Positions 11,892 through 22,939 of a stretch of 64,000 nucleotides of DNA are shown here, piece after piece (positions within the stretch are counted from its first letter, which is position 1; every line of letters begins with the position of its first letter). The notes beneath the pieces are model-generated. The model made no database searches, was not told where the DNA came from, and was given only the letters and a program-made list of their open reading frames with translations. Location: contig CM032229.1 of the NCBI GenBank assembly GCA_019009955.1, positions 144,827,501-144,891,500 on the forward strand. The letters are read 5' to 3'. Position numbers and translations under genes: made by a program. Source of the DNA: Riptortus pedestris. Lineage: Eukaryota; Arthropoda; Insecta; Hemiptera; Alydidae.

Positions 11892-11899
11892 GATATATA

Positions 11900-11951
<52 letters not shown>
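11892..11951. repeat. (AT)n microsatellite
   Basis: About 30 AT units, directly upstream of the CCCGGCATCGCCCGGG-headed repeat. Confidence 0.95.
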
Positions 11952-11953
<2 letters not shown>

Positions 11954-13194
11954 CTCAGATACCCGGCATCGCCCGGGAATTTATTTGAGACTGAATGGTG
12001 ATGGTATTTTTTTGGCAAGGCTTTATTTTGCACAATATTTTGACATTTACCCGTCCCAGTATTTAGGGTTAATACCCGTTGTTTCTGTGGATTTGCTAAT
12101 AATAAAATTAATTTTTTATGTAAGACTTCACTGTTCTCCATATTGTCATATTTCCCGTTTCCTGTGCATTATGCATAGATTTAAATTATTAAGGACAAAA
12201 TATTATAATTTGAATTAATTTTTCCAGGTGAGGTACCTGGTAGTTCATATTGAAAAGAATTGTTTAGCAATTTTCTCTAAATAACAAAATAAACAACTTT
12301 TGTTATGTGCATATTTGCCGAAACCCCAATAGGAAACGAAATATCACTATTTTTAATTTCAGGCCTCCCTTATAACCCCCACTCCTGCCCGTCCATAGAA
12401 ATGTTAGTATGGCTTATTATAAGGAAGGTGTTAGTGCTAATACACATACCGAGTGTTTTATTTAGTTCGGTTGAGTCTTTTGTGCCAAATAAAATTGTGG
12501 ACTCCCGCTATAATTTTTAGCGTATAACGCCTTTATACTTCGGTATACGACGATAGTGTATATAACAAAAGTTTCTCTAAATAACAAAACAAACAACTTT
12601 TGTTATGTGCATATTTGCCGAAACCCCAATAGGAAACGAAATATCACTATATTTAATTTCAGGCCTCCCTTATAACCCCCACTCCTGCCCGTCCCTAGAA
12701 ATGTTAGTATGGCTTATTTTAAGGAAGGCGTTAGTGCTAATTTACATTCCGAGTTTGGTACAGTTTTTTGTGCCAAATAAAATTGCTGACTTCCGCAGTA
12801 GTTTTTAACATATAACTCATTTATACTTAGGTATACGACAAAAGTGTATATAACAAAAGTTACTCGAAATAACAAAATAAACAACTTTTGTTATGTGCAT
12901 AGCTGCCGATAATGCATTAGGAAACGAAATATTGCTATTTATAATTTCAGCCATCCCTTATAACTCCCACTCCTGTTCGTTTCAGAGAATATAAACATAG
13001 TCTAAAGTCTAAGATGGGTTAGTAGTAATGTACATACCAAGTTTCATAAAATTCGGTTCAACCGTTTATAAGTGAAAAGGTAACAAACAAACAGACACCA
13101 AAGAAACAAAATGCAGTTATGGTGTCTATGACATGTGAAACGAAAAGTTATTGTGAAATTTCGCGAAAAAAATCAATGTACAGACAGAGGTTAC

Positions 13195-13196
<2 letters not shown>
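11952..13196 (+). repeat. Repeat element with a tandem array of about 300-bp units
   Basis: The head carries the GC palindrome-like CCCGGCATCGCCCGGG (about 11963-11978). Three direct units follow, anchored at ACAAAATAAACAACTTTTG near 12284, 12584 and 12872 (spacings about 300 and 288). Units contain GGCCTCCCTTATAACCCCCACTC. The last unit passes into TTCGGTTCAACCGTTTATA and AGTGAAAAGGTAACAAACA, a tail I know from unclassified arthropod repeats. The block ends at an AT tract (13197-13228). A related array lies at 22940-23636. Frames at 12305-12520 and 12605-12808 are the same unit twice, not genes. Confidence 0.85.

Positions 13197-13228
<32 letters not shown>
13197..13228. repeat. (AT)n microsatellite
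   Basis: About 16 AT units closing the tandem-repeat element. Confidence 0.95.
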
Positions 13229-13232
<4 letters not shown>

Positions 13233-14150
13233 GACGGAAAGCCCTAAACATTAATGTGCCTGGATATGATCGCTGCTTATTGCGAGTGAATCCACAACAA
13301 TGCTCTCGGTAAGCAGGTTTATGTTTACCTCTTCTATCGTTGTAGAATACAAAATGTAATTAGGATATATATGCATGATGATGTTTTATCTACAGGCTAC
13401 ACCTGGTAATTGATTTCGAGAACAGGTAAACTTGATTTTTACGGGAACGAAGAAGAAAGTATAAGGGTCACAATGGTCCCCAGTGTCTTCTTTTTGAATT
13501 CTGCGTCAGTCTGTCCAACATTAATAGCATCATGAGGTAAAATCCATTTACTCCAATAATGGCAAGTGGAGGAAATTCCACTCGACGCCAGAGTTGTTAG
13601 AAATCCATCCCTCTATAGCCTGTAGGTCTACATACGTTGACGAATGATAGGCATTAGGCAGTTTGAGTATGCAGACCTCAACTTTAATCTACTTTCCAGT
13701 TACTGTATATGTCTGTCCTGTAAATCCCTGTACATTGCAGAATATGGCACCTGTGTTTCGGTATCGTTTCCCTAGTTCCAAACGTTAGCCTATGGACTGA
13801 CAACATTTTTTCTCCCTACGCTTTTTTATACTTTCCTCAAGTATTTTACTCATTTCTCATTAATACATTATTTTCAGAGTCGATCTTCTTAGCCTGATCA
13901 TGCTCATTGGTTTCGAATCATATCTTAGTGAGTAGTAAAAGGGCTTCTCCGCTATGTTTACTAGTACGACTATGTATTTATAGCTTGTTTCCAATCTTCA
14001 TTTAAACTTCAGACATCTATGAAGCACGTATATTTTATTTTTTTCCAAAAGCTCCATTATTAGGTGTGGAGTGACAAGAAGTATGACCTTAGGACAGATC
14101 CCAGGACATGGGCTGGAGTGCGATCTCTCTCCTTCATTTGTGAAAAATAA
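13229..14150. other. Sequence without a recognised gene or repeat
   Basis: No domain, RNA or repeat recognised. Confidence 0.35.
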
Positions 14151-14450
14151 TACAAATAGTTATATCTGGTGCTGATAAGGGTAACGAACCAGAGAGTCGG
14201 AGCATAGGGCCTTTCCAGGACGATTCTACTTGGCCGACTTCCGCCGAAGTCATCAGAGTTCTGAGTAGTTACATAACTCTAGGCGGGAGATGATATCATC
14301 TCGAATAGCTGAGAGTTCTATGAAGAATCACCCGAATCACTTCTTATACTTCACCTCTGAGGATTCAATGACAAAAACCATTTCTGCGACCGACAAACGC
14401 AAGCTGATCCACGAATGTCTGAAGTCAATGACTGTTGGCTGGGGCTGACC

Positions 14451-14721
14451 CCGCCTGAACCACAAAGCTAGGAATGGTAGTGGGCTCGGTACAGCTAATC
14501 CATCAAAGGATTCCACCAATGCCGTGGAGGAGGATGAGACCACCGGCAAAGGTGAGTGGATGGTATCAGGTACCAACTCCTCCCCCTTGCCTTGTGCCAG
14601 TTGGGATCTACTTGTGCGAGGATCACGCTTGTCTACGAAGACCAGATCGTCCTATTACGAGGACCAATATCAAGTATTGCCGATATCGGACCTATACTAT
14701 GTGAGAGGCATCGATAAATGA
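14451..14721 (+). other. Unrecognised open frame of about 90 codons, split origin
   Basis: The frame stays open from about 14450 to a TGA at 14719-14721 in locally GC-richer DNA. I do not recognise the product. Its last 24 codons lie inside an inserted repeat (14649-15155), so the frame as a whole cannot be an old gene. The part before 14649 may belong to a retroelement. Overlapping frames on both strands make coding status doubtful. Confidence 0.2.
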
Positions 14722-15004
14722 TCAGCGTGAGGTGAAATGAACATTCCTCACAAACGGCATTCGGGTCTGAGGGATCTATTAAAAAGTAATATTCGGTTAT
14801 TACTTACATGGAATGTTTTAATAATCCATCATTTATTCTAATTTAATTGCGCCAAAATTGTATGCATGTGTTTTTCTTTCTTTCTGTTAGTTTTTCAGGA
14901 ATTGTAGGAAAAAGAAGTGTTCAATTTGTTAACAGAAAATGTATAGTATTTGTAGAGCTCCTGACCTATATTACAAGAATAAAATACACGTCCTTAGAGG
15001 CGCG

Positions 15005-15067
<63 letters not shown>

Positions 15068-15155
15068 CTCAAAGCAGTTTTAAATCTCACATTTCTCTCT
15101 CATAACATGCTATTTTTATTTTCATATTTCCCTTTTCCACTAACCGTGGAAAAAA
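14649..15155 (+). mobile_element. Inserted repeat copy A, flanked by 28-bp direct repeats
   Basis: This 507-bp segment lies between two 28-bp direct repeats (14621-14648 and 15156-15183, one mismatch, both beginning GATCACGCTT). They look like a target-site duplication. It has a close paralogue at 19609-20075. It ends in an A-run (GTGGAAAAAA), suggesting retroposition. Near its 3' end it carries an (AT)n tract at 15013-15062 that the paralogue almost lacks. Family unknown. Confidence 0.7.
15013..15062. repeat. (AT)n microsatellite inside repeat copy A
   Basis: About 25 AT units. The matching site in copy B (near 19973) is only AAAAAAAATATATGTAT. Confidence 0.95.
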
Positions 15156-15497
15156 GATCACGCTTATCTACGAAGACCAGATCCATCCGGACGCTGTAGT
15201 ACAACCCGAAGTGTCTACACAATGATAATAACTAAACCAAACCCCTCCGGCAGAAGGCCCAAAAATTATGTATTTTATAATCCTAAATTCATGGCTCCTC
15301 AAATCACGAAACTTGTTTAACTTCATCTGGACTGTTTACAGTTTTGAAACTTCCTAAGAGTATTTGTTTTCGGTTTAACAGCCTTGAGCCTTGGCCTTGT
15401 TGCCAACGATGGCAAGTTCGCATGGAGCCACTGACTGTTTAAGACAGTGGAATTGAGGCATTACTAATCCCCGTGTCGTAGTCTATACGTTGGATTA

Positions 15498-15784
15498 GTG
15501 GGTGGTGGTATTCGGAAGGAGCGGGCCTGCGCATTGGAGGCGGCAGAGCCTACCCTCTGCCTCCAGTCTGTGAGCGGCCGCCCCAGGATGAGGTGGGGCC
15601 GGAAGAAGAGGCGTACTCTCGTCGAGGAAGGCCTCTTCCAGATCGGGGCCCAGGCTTACCACATCCTCCTCAGGGACCCACCCCCGCCGCCCCCAGCCAG
15701 CAGCAGGCCTCTACTCCTTCTCATACCGGGCCCACCGCCCCATCACTCCAAACAGTCTTCGAAGGTATTTATACACTAAATTAA
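15498..15784 (+). other. GC-rich, proline-rich open frames, probably retroelement-derived
   Basis: This is the most GC-rich stretch of the window. Two overlapping frames run through it. One (15593-15784) would encode a P/S/T/Q-rich tract such as PPQGPTPAAPSQQQ, typical of linker regions in retroelement ORF1 or Gag-like proteins. An RNase H-like relic follows at 15803. I cannot assign a family, and the true frame is uncertain. Confidence 0.35.
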
Positions 15785-15802
15785 AACGCTTAAACAGTAA
15801 CG

Positions 15803-15990
15803 TATACATGGGTTAGAGGACACTCTGGGACTTTGGGAAATGAAATCGTTGAAACAGCAGCTAAATCGGCTTCAAAAGACTTGAAATTAGCAGAGTGTAA
15901 CTATAAAATAACTAAAACCCATCAAATATATTACTTAAAGGCAGACTTCCTAAAAAATAGGGCAACAACGTTGGACAATTATAAATAATG
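15803..15990 (+). pseudogene. LINE RNase H relic (C-terminal part)
   Basis: The frame starting TAT-ACA-TGG at 15803 reads YTWVRGHSGTLGNEIVETAA, which matches the end of the RNase H domain in I/Jockey-type LINEs (usual form WVPGHxGIxGNExADxxAK). It runs about 60 codons to a TAA near 15987. The catalytic core upstream is not recognisable. It is a decayed fragment. Confidence 0.7.
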
Positions 15991-16030
15991 GCATTTATAA
16001 ATCTGACATTAACATTAACGCAAGGAAAAA

Positions 16031-16452
16031 GACCTTCACGCAGAGCTGCGTAAAATAAACAGATTTCCCTTGTGCGTGTATGAGACACATGTCGTCTACA
16101 TCTCAAAATCTCTTCAGATGATAATAAGAGGGGTGTACTGGGCCTGGAAACATAAAAAATACATATACATCGCTTAATATTCGAAATAAAAAAAAAAATG
16201 TTTAATAATTTTCGAAAATTAAAAGTCAACAACACTGGTTATATAAAACTTTTTGATCCAACTCATAATATCCAAGATAATTCGACTTCTAATTTATTCC
16301 CACCACTCTAAAGGGAGGAAATATCTATTAACCTTTAGTTTTCCTTTACACGTTACATGGAGTATGGTGATGATCACCATTTTCGACACCTATCAGCTAG
16401 GTTCGATGGATAATTTGAGAAAAATTTTCTAAATTGGAGTACAACCTCGATA
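16031..16452 (-). mobile_element. HLE copy, internally shortened
   Basis: On the minus strand, a worn right end lies at 16031-16075 (CAGAGCTGCGTAAAATAAACAGATTTCCC on the plus strand). The left end lies at about 16378-16452 (CATTTTCGACACC then GGTTCGATGGA and GTACAACCTCGATAG). Most of the body and the AT tract are missing. Confidence 0.6.
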
Positions 16453-16658
16453 GTTCAAACATACGACAAATTTTTATGCAACGTAATTACTCACTGTACA
16501 TGGGTCAATCTATACATATTACTTTCGATTCCAACAAAAAGAAAGAAATACATGCCCTTGTGTCTACACAACTACGCAGACATACCAACATTTTATTTAC
16601 AGCTTTAGATTATTTACTGAAGAACGGAATAAAATATTAAACATTATAAAAAGACTAA
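16453..16658 (+). other. Short open frame before the LINE insertion
   Basis: A 60-odd codon frame (to 16640) with non-random-looking composition ends just before the LINE. I do not recognise it. It may be a relic of another retroelement. Positions 16642-16658 are the left target-site duplication. Confidence 0.25.
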
Positions 16659-17700
16659 GGAAACTGTCTTAACGAGTTACAGTGAAAAATTAAAAGCATT
16701 GGATATCCAGCGAGTTCTTAAATCTTCATTTTCCCAGAATTACCAATCGTTCAAAGCAAACAAAGATGTGGAGAAGTACCTCATTTTTATCAACAATATC
16801 CACGTTACCAGAATCATAGCACAGTGCAGACTTTCATCGGACAAGATCCTCAAAATATATTGGAACGGCAGTGCATATAAGCTTAACTGTGAGGAATTAT
16901 GCAGCATTTGCAATCTGTATGAAGAGGAAACACTCCACCATTTCTTCTTCCGTTGCCCTATGTATAGCCACATCAGAAATGCATACATCTCCAAACATAT
17001 TAATCCTACTGATTCACCAAATACACAGCTCAAGCAATTGTTCACAATAGAAGACAAATCTAAGGCACTTGATACCTATAAATTTGTTATAAATGCTCTT
17101 AAAGTACGAGCTTTCATAATGTTTGTTGTAAATATTTCATTTATTCTTATAATTATTTATATATTTTATTTATCTATTTATTTTTCATAATTAATATTGT
17201 GCCTTCGGAACTGATTGATGATTTAGAAGAACTGTCTCTTTATTTTGTCTATTACTATACATATATATTTATTATATTTACTTATTATTATAATTTCATT
17301 TTATTATATTATTATTTTTTATTTATTTATTTATTTTTCTTTAATATAAGCAGATTAATGAAATTTTATGTTCTCGTTTATTTTTCTTTTCTTTTCTTTC
17401 TTTCTATTTCTTTATTCTTTATTTTAATTTTTGTTTCTATTAAATTAAGATTAATTATGTATCAAATTTGAAGATCACCCAATGTTGAGTAAGCTATTTT
17501 TACTATAATGTAATTCTTTGTTTATTGATATACTAATTATAGCCAAATTGTTTATTATATCAATCACCAATATTATAAGTATTACTTTAGATAAGTATTG
17601 TACCTAGCTATGTGTTAATTTTTCTTCTTATTTTTGTAAATATTCGGACCCCCTGTAAAAAGTTTATACTTAAATACAGAATTTTTATCTATCTATCTAT
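16659..17700 (+). mobile_element. 5'-truncated LINE with 17-bp target-site duplication
   Basis: A 1042-bp non-LTR retrotransposon fragment is bounded by exact direct copies of CATTATAAAAAGACTAA at 16642-16658 and 17701-17717. It begins within coding sequence, keeps the C-terminal zinc-binding region of the polymerase ORF, and has an AT-rich 3' untranslated region of about 500 bp. It ends in short TATC repeats (about 17685-17700) in place of poly(A), a tail type known from some LINE clades. The 5' truncation is typical of target-primed reverse transcription. Confidence 0.9.
16663..17190 (+). pseudogene. LINE reverse transcriptase C-terminus (CCHC region), truncated
   Basis: The frame is open from the truncation point and ends at 17190. 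A TTG at 16699 is only the first start-like codon, so no real start exists here. Counting residues from that codon, C68-x2-C71-x8-H80-x5-C86 forms the CCHC zinc-binding motif found after the RT domain in many LINEs. The Cys-Pro-Met-Tyr following the last Cys is family-typical (HHFFFRCPMY). Downstream is a hydrophobic, AT-driven stretch (about 140-163). The polymerase active site is absent, so the product cannot be functional. The coding frame is undamaged, which suggests a fairly recent insertion. Confidence 0.85.
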
Positions 17701-17769
17701 CATTATAAAAAGACTAAAAGGAGAATGGTCAGTCCTGAAACATGAACTTTTTATAAAATATAATAGTGC

Positions 17770-18193
17770 ACTACGTGTATATATGCATGTATCTTTTATT
17801 ATATAATAAAGGTTCGTTGAAAGCAATCTTTGGTATTAAACCTGGAAATAAGAGAAGTTTCATGATATATTGTTTTACTGTTAACGCGAGATGACTAAAA
17901 GTGGAGGTTTACTGATGAACAAAAATTAGGAACTGCAAATATCTGAATTGATATTCAAGATAACATAGCATATTAAAATACTTATAAATTAAATTTGCAT
18001 TGCGATAAGAACTATAAAATGTTTCGATTCGACTCATAGTAAAGTAGATATTTCAAAATACCTAAATTCCCTTCTTCTAATCGTCCCCCCCCCCTCCAAT
18101 AGTCCGATTTCAGCCATCAATGGACTTGATCATTAGTATTACGTAAAATATCGAGTTTGGTAACCATGAAACAAAAATTAGGACTGCTAGATC

Positions 18194-18252
<59 letters not shown>

Positions 18253-18273
18253 AGTGTGTGTGTGTGCGTGTGA

Positions 18274-18309
<36 letters not shown>

Positions 18310-18330
18310 ACCCTCTAGCGGTCGCAACCA
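17770..18330 (-). mobile_element. HLE copy, middle to AT/TG tract
   Basis: Minus-strand family blocks run in order: ATAATAAAGGTTCG, the central module with GTCCGATTTCAGCC at about 18100, and TTGGTAACCATG. An AT tract (18197-18240) then changes to (TG)n up to about 18306. CCTCTAGCGGTCGC follows at 18312, out of normal order, so the copy is rearranged beyond the microsatellite. Confidence 0.7.
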
Positions 18331-18811
18331 TTAACTATTTACACGTTTCAGAAATTCTGTGAGAGAAGAATTAGTTCCTTTGAGACTTACATTCGTCCAC
18401 ATCAAATGAATTCTTGACGGCAAAAAACGAAAGGCCCATTTTCTCAACTTGTAATATTGACGTTGATAAGGCATTCCCTGACATAATAGTAATTAAAAAT
18501 AATATAATTTTAACAGCTATTATCAAGGAGTGCATTATGTCAAATCTACCAAAATGGTTTCACCACTTACTACAATTTTTCGCATGTATAAAATTGTAAC
18601 TCAACCTACGCATACCTACTCCATGTCACTGGGGATTACACAACAATTTTCAATTATCAGTGAAAGATTTTCCTCTTTAGAGGAAATAATATCATAACAA
18701 AATATCACCGTTAATTTGTATCAGATAGAGAATTTTTATTCAATAAATCAAACAATAAATCTTGAACAGTTCTTTTTTTATACAAAATTTTGTACATTAA
18801 TACACTACTAT

Positions 18812-19514
18812 TAGCTGATTTCCCTTAGTGAGGTCTTACTCATGACGTGATTTTAGACATTTTTCTTCAAAATTCGAAAATGAGGTCCGTTCAAAACTGT
18901 ATATATATATATATATATATATATATGTCTGTTACCGCTCTGTCAATCGAAATTATTGTTTAATCGTTACCAAACTCGATATTTAGTCATTTCAAGTAAA
19001 AAGAAAGTTCGTAAACGGCTGAAATTTGACCAGGGGGAGAGGAGTTTAAAGGGGAGGAATCTCGAAAAATCGAAATATCTTCGTTACTATACGTCGGATA
19101 GAAATATTGTATAAGAACAATCTTAATGGATATTAAATTTACTATAACTATTGTTCTGTACATATTTTCCGTATAGTGACTATTAACTGAGATATTTGGA
19201 TTTTATAGTTTTCCGCTTTGGGTAAACTCCCACTCCTACTAGTGTCATATAAGTAATAAGCTGTTATGTCATGAACCACTTTATAAAAAGTTTAATTTGC
19301 AAATATTGTTTTCAACCAACCTTTATTATGCGAGATACAAACAATTGCATACGTTCTGGTACCCTTATTTAGTTAAATTGGCAGTGTGATTTCTTATTTC
19401 CGTTTTTATTTATTCCCTTAACATTCACGGTGGGGTTACCAGTATGTAGATTTATCTGTTGTAAACCTTCCCGTTGGAAATCTGCTTAGTTTACGCAGCC
19501 CCGGTGTGACGGAC
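18812..19514 (+). mobile_element. HLE copy with both ends
   Basis: Begins AGCTGATTTCCC after TATT. The left block and a short AT tract (18898-18927) are followed by the full central module. The right end is GGAAATCTGCTTAG then GTGACGGAC at 19514, followed by a T-run. A segment near 19370 is deleted relative to the reference copy. The palindrome has lost its second arm. Confidence 0.85.
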
Positions 19515-19608
19515 TTTATTTTCGCCCTTTTATTATATTTTTTTTTTTAAATTTCAGCCTTCATTAAACACCCGCATTGCAAGTAAGCCAATATATACGA
19601 AACGTCCA

Positions 19609-20075
19609 ATTACAAGGACCAATATCAAGTATTGCCGATATCGGACCTATACTATGTGAGAGGCATCGATAAATGATCAGCGTGAGGTGAAATGAACATT
19701 CCTCACAAACAGCATTCGGGTCTGGGGATCTATTGAAAAGTAATATTCGGTTATTACTTACCTGGAATGTTTAAAAATTCATCATTTATTCCAATTTAAT
19801 TGCGCCAAAATTGTATGTATGTGATTTTCTTTCTATTTGTTAATAGAATAATAATCATAAAATTTCGGGAATTGTAGGAAAAAGACGTGTTCAACTGAAA
19901 ATGTGTAGTATTTGTGAAACTCCTGACCTATATTACAAGAATAAACTACACGTCCTTAGAGGCGTGAATAAAAAAAATATATGTATAAAAAAGCTCAAAG
20001 CAGTTTTAAATCTCACATTTCTCTCTCATAACATGCTATTTTTATTTTCATATTTCCCTTTTCCACTAACCGTGG
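19609..20075 (+). mobile_element. Repeat copy B (paralogue of 14649-15155)
   Basis: Aligns by eye over its whole length with copy A with few differences (for example ATCAGCGTGAGGTGAAATGA and TTCTCTCTCATAACATGC in both). The AT microsatellite present in copy A is absent here. No flanking direct repeat is obvious. Confidence 0.8.
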
Positions 20076-20389
20076 GAAGAAGGAAATTATTATGTTAAAA
20101 GGCCGCCTGAGGCCATTTCATACCTCATCATATTTTGCTTTTTAACAGCTTCTCACTTCACCCTGTAACAAGATAAATAAAAAAGAAAAACAAAAAAAAT
20201 GTAAATAAACATGACTAATAATACTTAGTGCTGGTTGAATTTTCCTTCATTAACTCAGGATTCGGGTTGTCACGCAAAAATAACGAAATGTTATGAAGCT
20301 TTTTGTCTCTGACAGTATTTTGTTCATCCAACTTTATCACTCTATTTTTCCTGAATAAATATATTTTATTATAATTGGTATTTCATAAG

Positions 20390-21033
20390 TAAAGTTTCCA
20401 AGGCAAATGGGTGAGTACATTTAGGCAAGATGACCAAATTTCTCACATATGCAGATGATGTAGCTGTCCTCTGGAGCAAGTGCTGTTCTCTGTCTCTCAC
20501 CGGTTTGTTGATATCAGAGGGAGGCCTGCAAGAAAACTGAAGATAAGACGAAGTACATGGTAGTGAGCCGTAACATAAATCACGAAAACAACTTGACCGT
20601 AGGGGGCCTATCCTTCCCAATATCAGAAAGCATCAAAAATCTCGGACCTACAGTAACTACTACCAACGATCAATTTACTGCAATCGACCAAAGGATAACT
20701 AGAGCCAATCGTGCTTTCTTCTGGGTTTCTCGAGTCTTAATATCAAGAAAAACCTCACGAGTCTTGAAACTAAGGGTCTATTACTCCGCAAAGCCAACGT
20801 TTTATGAAGCCTTTACTCATGTGTGGGCGTGATACATGGGCGACGACGAGTACCCTGAAAACAAAGGTTGAAAGGGTTGAGCGTAAAGTTCTGAGAGCTA
20901 TAATAGACCCTGGGTGACTTAGGACGTCGGAGAAGAAAGACAATAGAGGAAGCTATATCTGAAACGAGACACTCGATTTCACATAATATGAAAGCTAAGA
21001 GGTTGCAATGGGCGGGATATGGATCGACACGCC
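20390..21033 (+). pseudogene. Decayed LINE reverse transcriptase
   Basis: The RT active-site motif YADD is at 20448-20459 (TYADDVAVLW). After a frame change, a second frame (20557-20832) holds KTKYMVVSRNI, LTVGGLSFPI, ESIKNLGPTVT and RANRAFFWVSRVL, the usual order downstream of the catalytic loop in LINE RTs. Further frame changes precede KVERVERKVLRAI and MKAKRLQWAGY near 20860-21010. At least three frameshifts or stops disable it. It directly abuts an HLE-like block at 21034. Confidence 0.8.
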
Positions 21034-21491
21034 TGAAATCGGACCAAGAGGAAGGGAGAGGGGGGTCAGAGACAAGGAAAACAGAAATTCAAAATGTTTC
21101 CTTCCTTATAGAAATATTTTCCTATTCAATAATACCTGAGGAAGGGTTTTGCAAAAGTTCCGACAATTTACACAAATTGTTCTGTCGATTGACAAGCCAC
21201 TAGAGTTAAAAGCTAGGCCAGCTCCTAACCGATCTCTATTATGTGCCAGGCCACGATTTATTAAGTGTCTCATTGCTAAATTAATTTTTGCAGACTAATA
21301 ATAATCAACATATTAGATTTTTTTAGCGAACTCCCACCCCTACTGCTGCAACTTTCTCTTCGAACACCTGAGCCACTAAACATGTCATTTCCTTCTTTAA
21401 TTTGAAGTCCTATTTACATAGGTCTAAAAAAAAATTGCCATGGCAAAATCTGCTTAGTTTCCACAGCCTTTGTTTTGGCGGACTTATTTAA
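21034..21491 (+). mobile_element. HLE copy, heavily decayed
   Basis: GAAATCGGACC with a purine-rich run at 21036-21068, a CGAACTCCCACCCCTACTG block near 21330, and a right-end trace (AAATCTGCTTAGTTTCCACAGCC then GGCGGACTT) at about 21450-21487. Confidence 0.45.
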
Positions 21492-21939
21492 CGTAGAATA
21501 GTCAATTCTGATCTTCCTAGTTGAGCACAATTTAGTCATCAGTTTGTCAAATACGATGGGTCATTAAAGGGTTGATGTAGTGCTGTCACATGATCTGTCC
21601 GTAGATATTATTCCAGGAATGTCTGGAAGTAGTTTGAATAGCTAGACACTCAAGCATAATATCATCGCGCTATGTAACTGATTTCTGTTTGGTTTCGACT
21701 AGTTCCGTCGGTTTTGTGTAATTCCAGGAACTAGAGTTCCATAATTATTGTGTTTTATTTGGTTAATTTAGGTCTATACGCAGCTTATGGATATTTTTTA
21801 GTTAAGATAAAAAATATTTTCATTCTTTTAGCAGAATTAGAGGTGGTACTCCTGACATTGTCCAATTTCGTCAAAATCTCTTAACATGTCTAACAATCCT
21901 ACTGAGGAAATTGCAAAAATGCCATGTCTGTATATACTC

Positions 21940-22250
21940 GTATACCTACACTAGCGAAGGTACCTGGGTAACCACTTGAGATTGAATGTTGATATTTTTT
22001 TTTGGCTTCAATCTTTACATCTACACATTCCCTATGGGTGTATAGTTTTCCGTAAGGGTCATGTAAGAGGCTTATAGAATAGGAAAGAAATTTTAGTTTA
22101 GAAAAATAAAATGAGTTCCTAATCAATCTCTCTCCATTGTTTGGCACACAGTGAATAACTCAAATCATAATCAGGGATGGCATTTATAATAATTAAATAT
22201 CATCTATAATGTAGAAATTACCTGTCAAAAACCAATCTGAGTACAGATTG
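21940..22250 (+). repeat. Head of a tandem-repeat element, related to 11952
   Basis: GGTACCTGGGTAACCACTTGAGATTGAATG matches the CCCGG...TTTGAGACTGAATGG head at about 11960-11997, more decayed. It lies upstream of two tandem arrays, as at the first locus. Confidence 0.5.
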
Positions 22251-22254
22251 TGAG

Positions 22255-22935
22255 CTTAGTTATATACATAATAGCAAATGCGAGTAGAATGCAATTCCAA
22301 CATTTCATAGGAAATAATTTAACACAATTAACTGTGTTAGGCTCACAACTACTTCCGCTCCCGCATGAGTGTTATCAACATTACATTGTTTAAATTATTT
22401 ATTCAAAACATTAAAAAATTCGTATTTTCTAGTAATTTATATACTTGGTGTAAATAAATAAGAATAGTACCCAAAAAATAATTTAATTTATATTATAAAA
22501 GTGAGGTGAGGGAATGAGGTTGTTGCCCTCCCTGCAACCTCAAAACTTATTGAGTTTAAACGTATATTGTCATTTGTTATAATGACATTACCAAGTAAAG
22601 TTTAATAGCTATAGATAGTACATAGCCAATCCAATAACGTGAACATATCAGAGGATTTAAAGATTATATATATATACCACAATTTAAGAGGTTGAATTCG
22701 CACAACTTCCGCTATCGCATGTTGTGCAATTTCAACATGACTTTGTTGAAATTATATATTATACAAATTAAATAATCGTTAAGTTAGTTAAATTTTCTTT
22801 TGTAATTAAAATAAATAAAAATGCGGAGGGGAGAGGGCGGAGATACATAACCTCCCTAATCCGAATCACACATAGAACTATCGTATAAGTTTAAAAACAT
22901 AACATCATTTGTCGTAATGTGCCATTATTAAAAAC
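22255..22935 (+). repeat. Two diverged tandem units, period about 345 bp
   Basis: Two units share, in order: ACTTCCGCTMYCGCATG (near 22348 and 22706), a purine-rich GGAGGG/GAGGTG block, CCTCCCT, AAACGTATATTGTCATTTG or its variant AACATAACATCATTTGTCGTAATG, and ATTACCAAG or CATTATTAAA. No coding frame. Confidence 0.6.
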
Positions 22936-22939
22936 ACTA

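Noticed and set aside
12305..12808. Two similar frames of about 70 codons (MCIFAETPIGNE...) as a duplicated gene
   Set aside because: They are the same non-coding tandem-repeat unit read twice; the next unit does not keep the frame.
10781..13196. CRISPR-like array
   Set aside because: Units are 163-300 bp direct repeats without spacers, in a eukaryotic transposon-rich context.
14337..14576. 79-codon minus-strand frame
   Set aside because: Competing frames of similar length exist on the plus strand in the same GC-richer DNA, and none shows a known domain.
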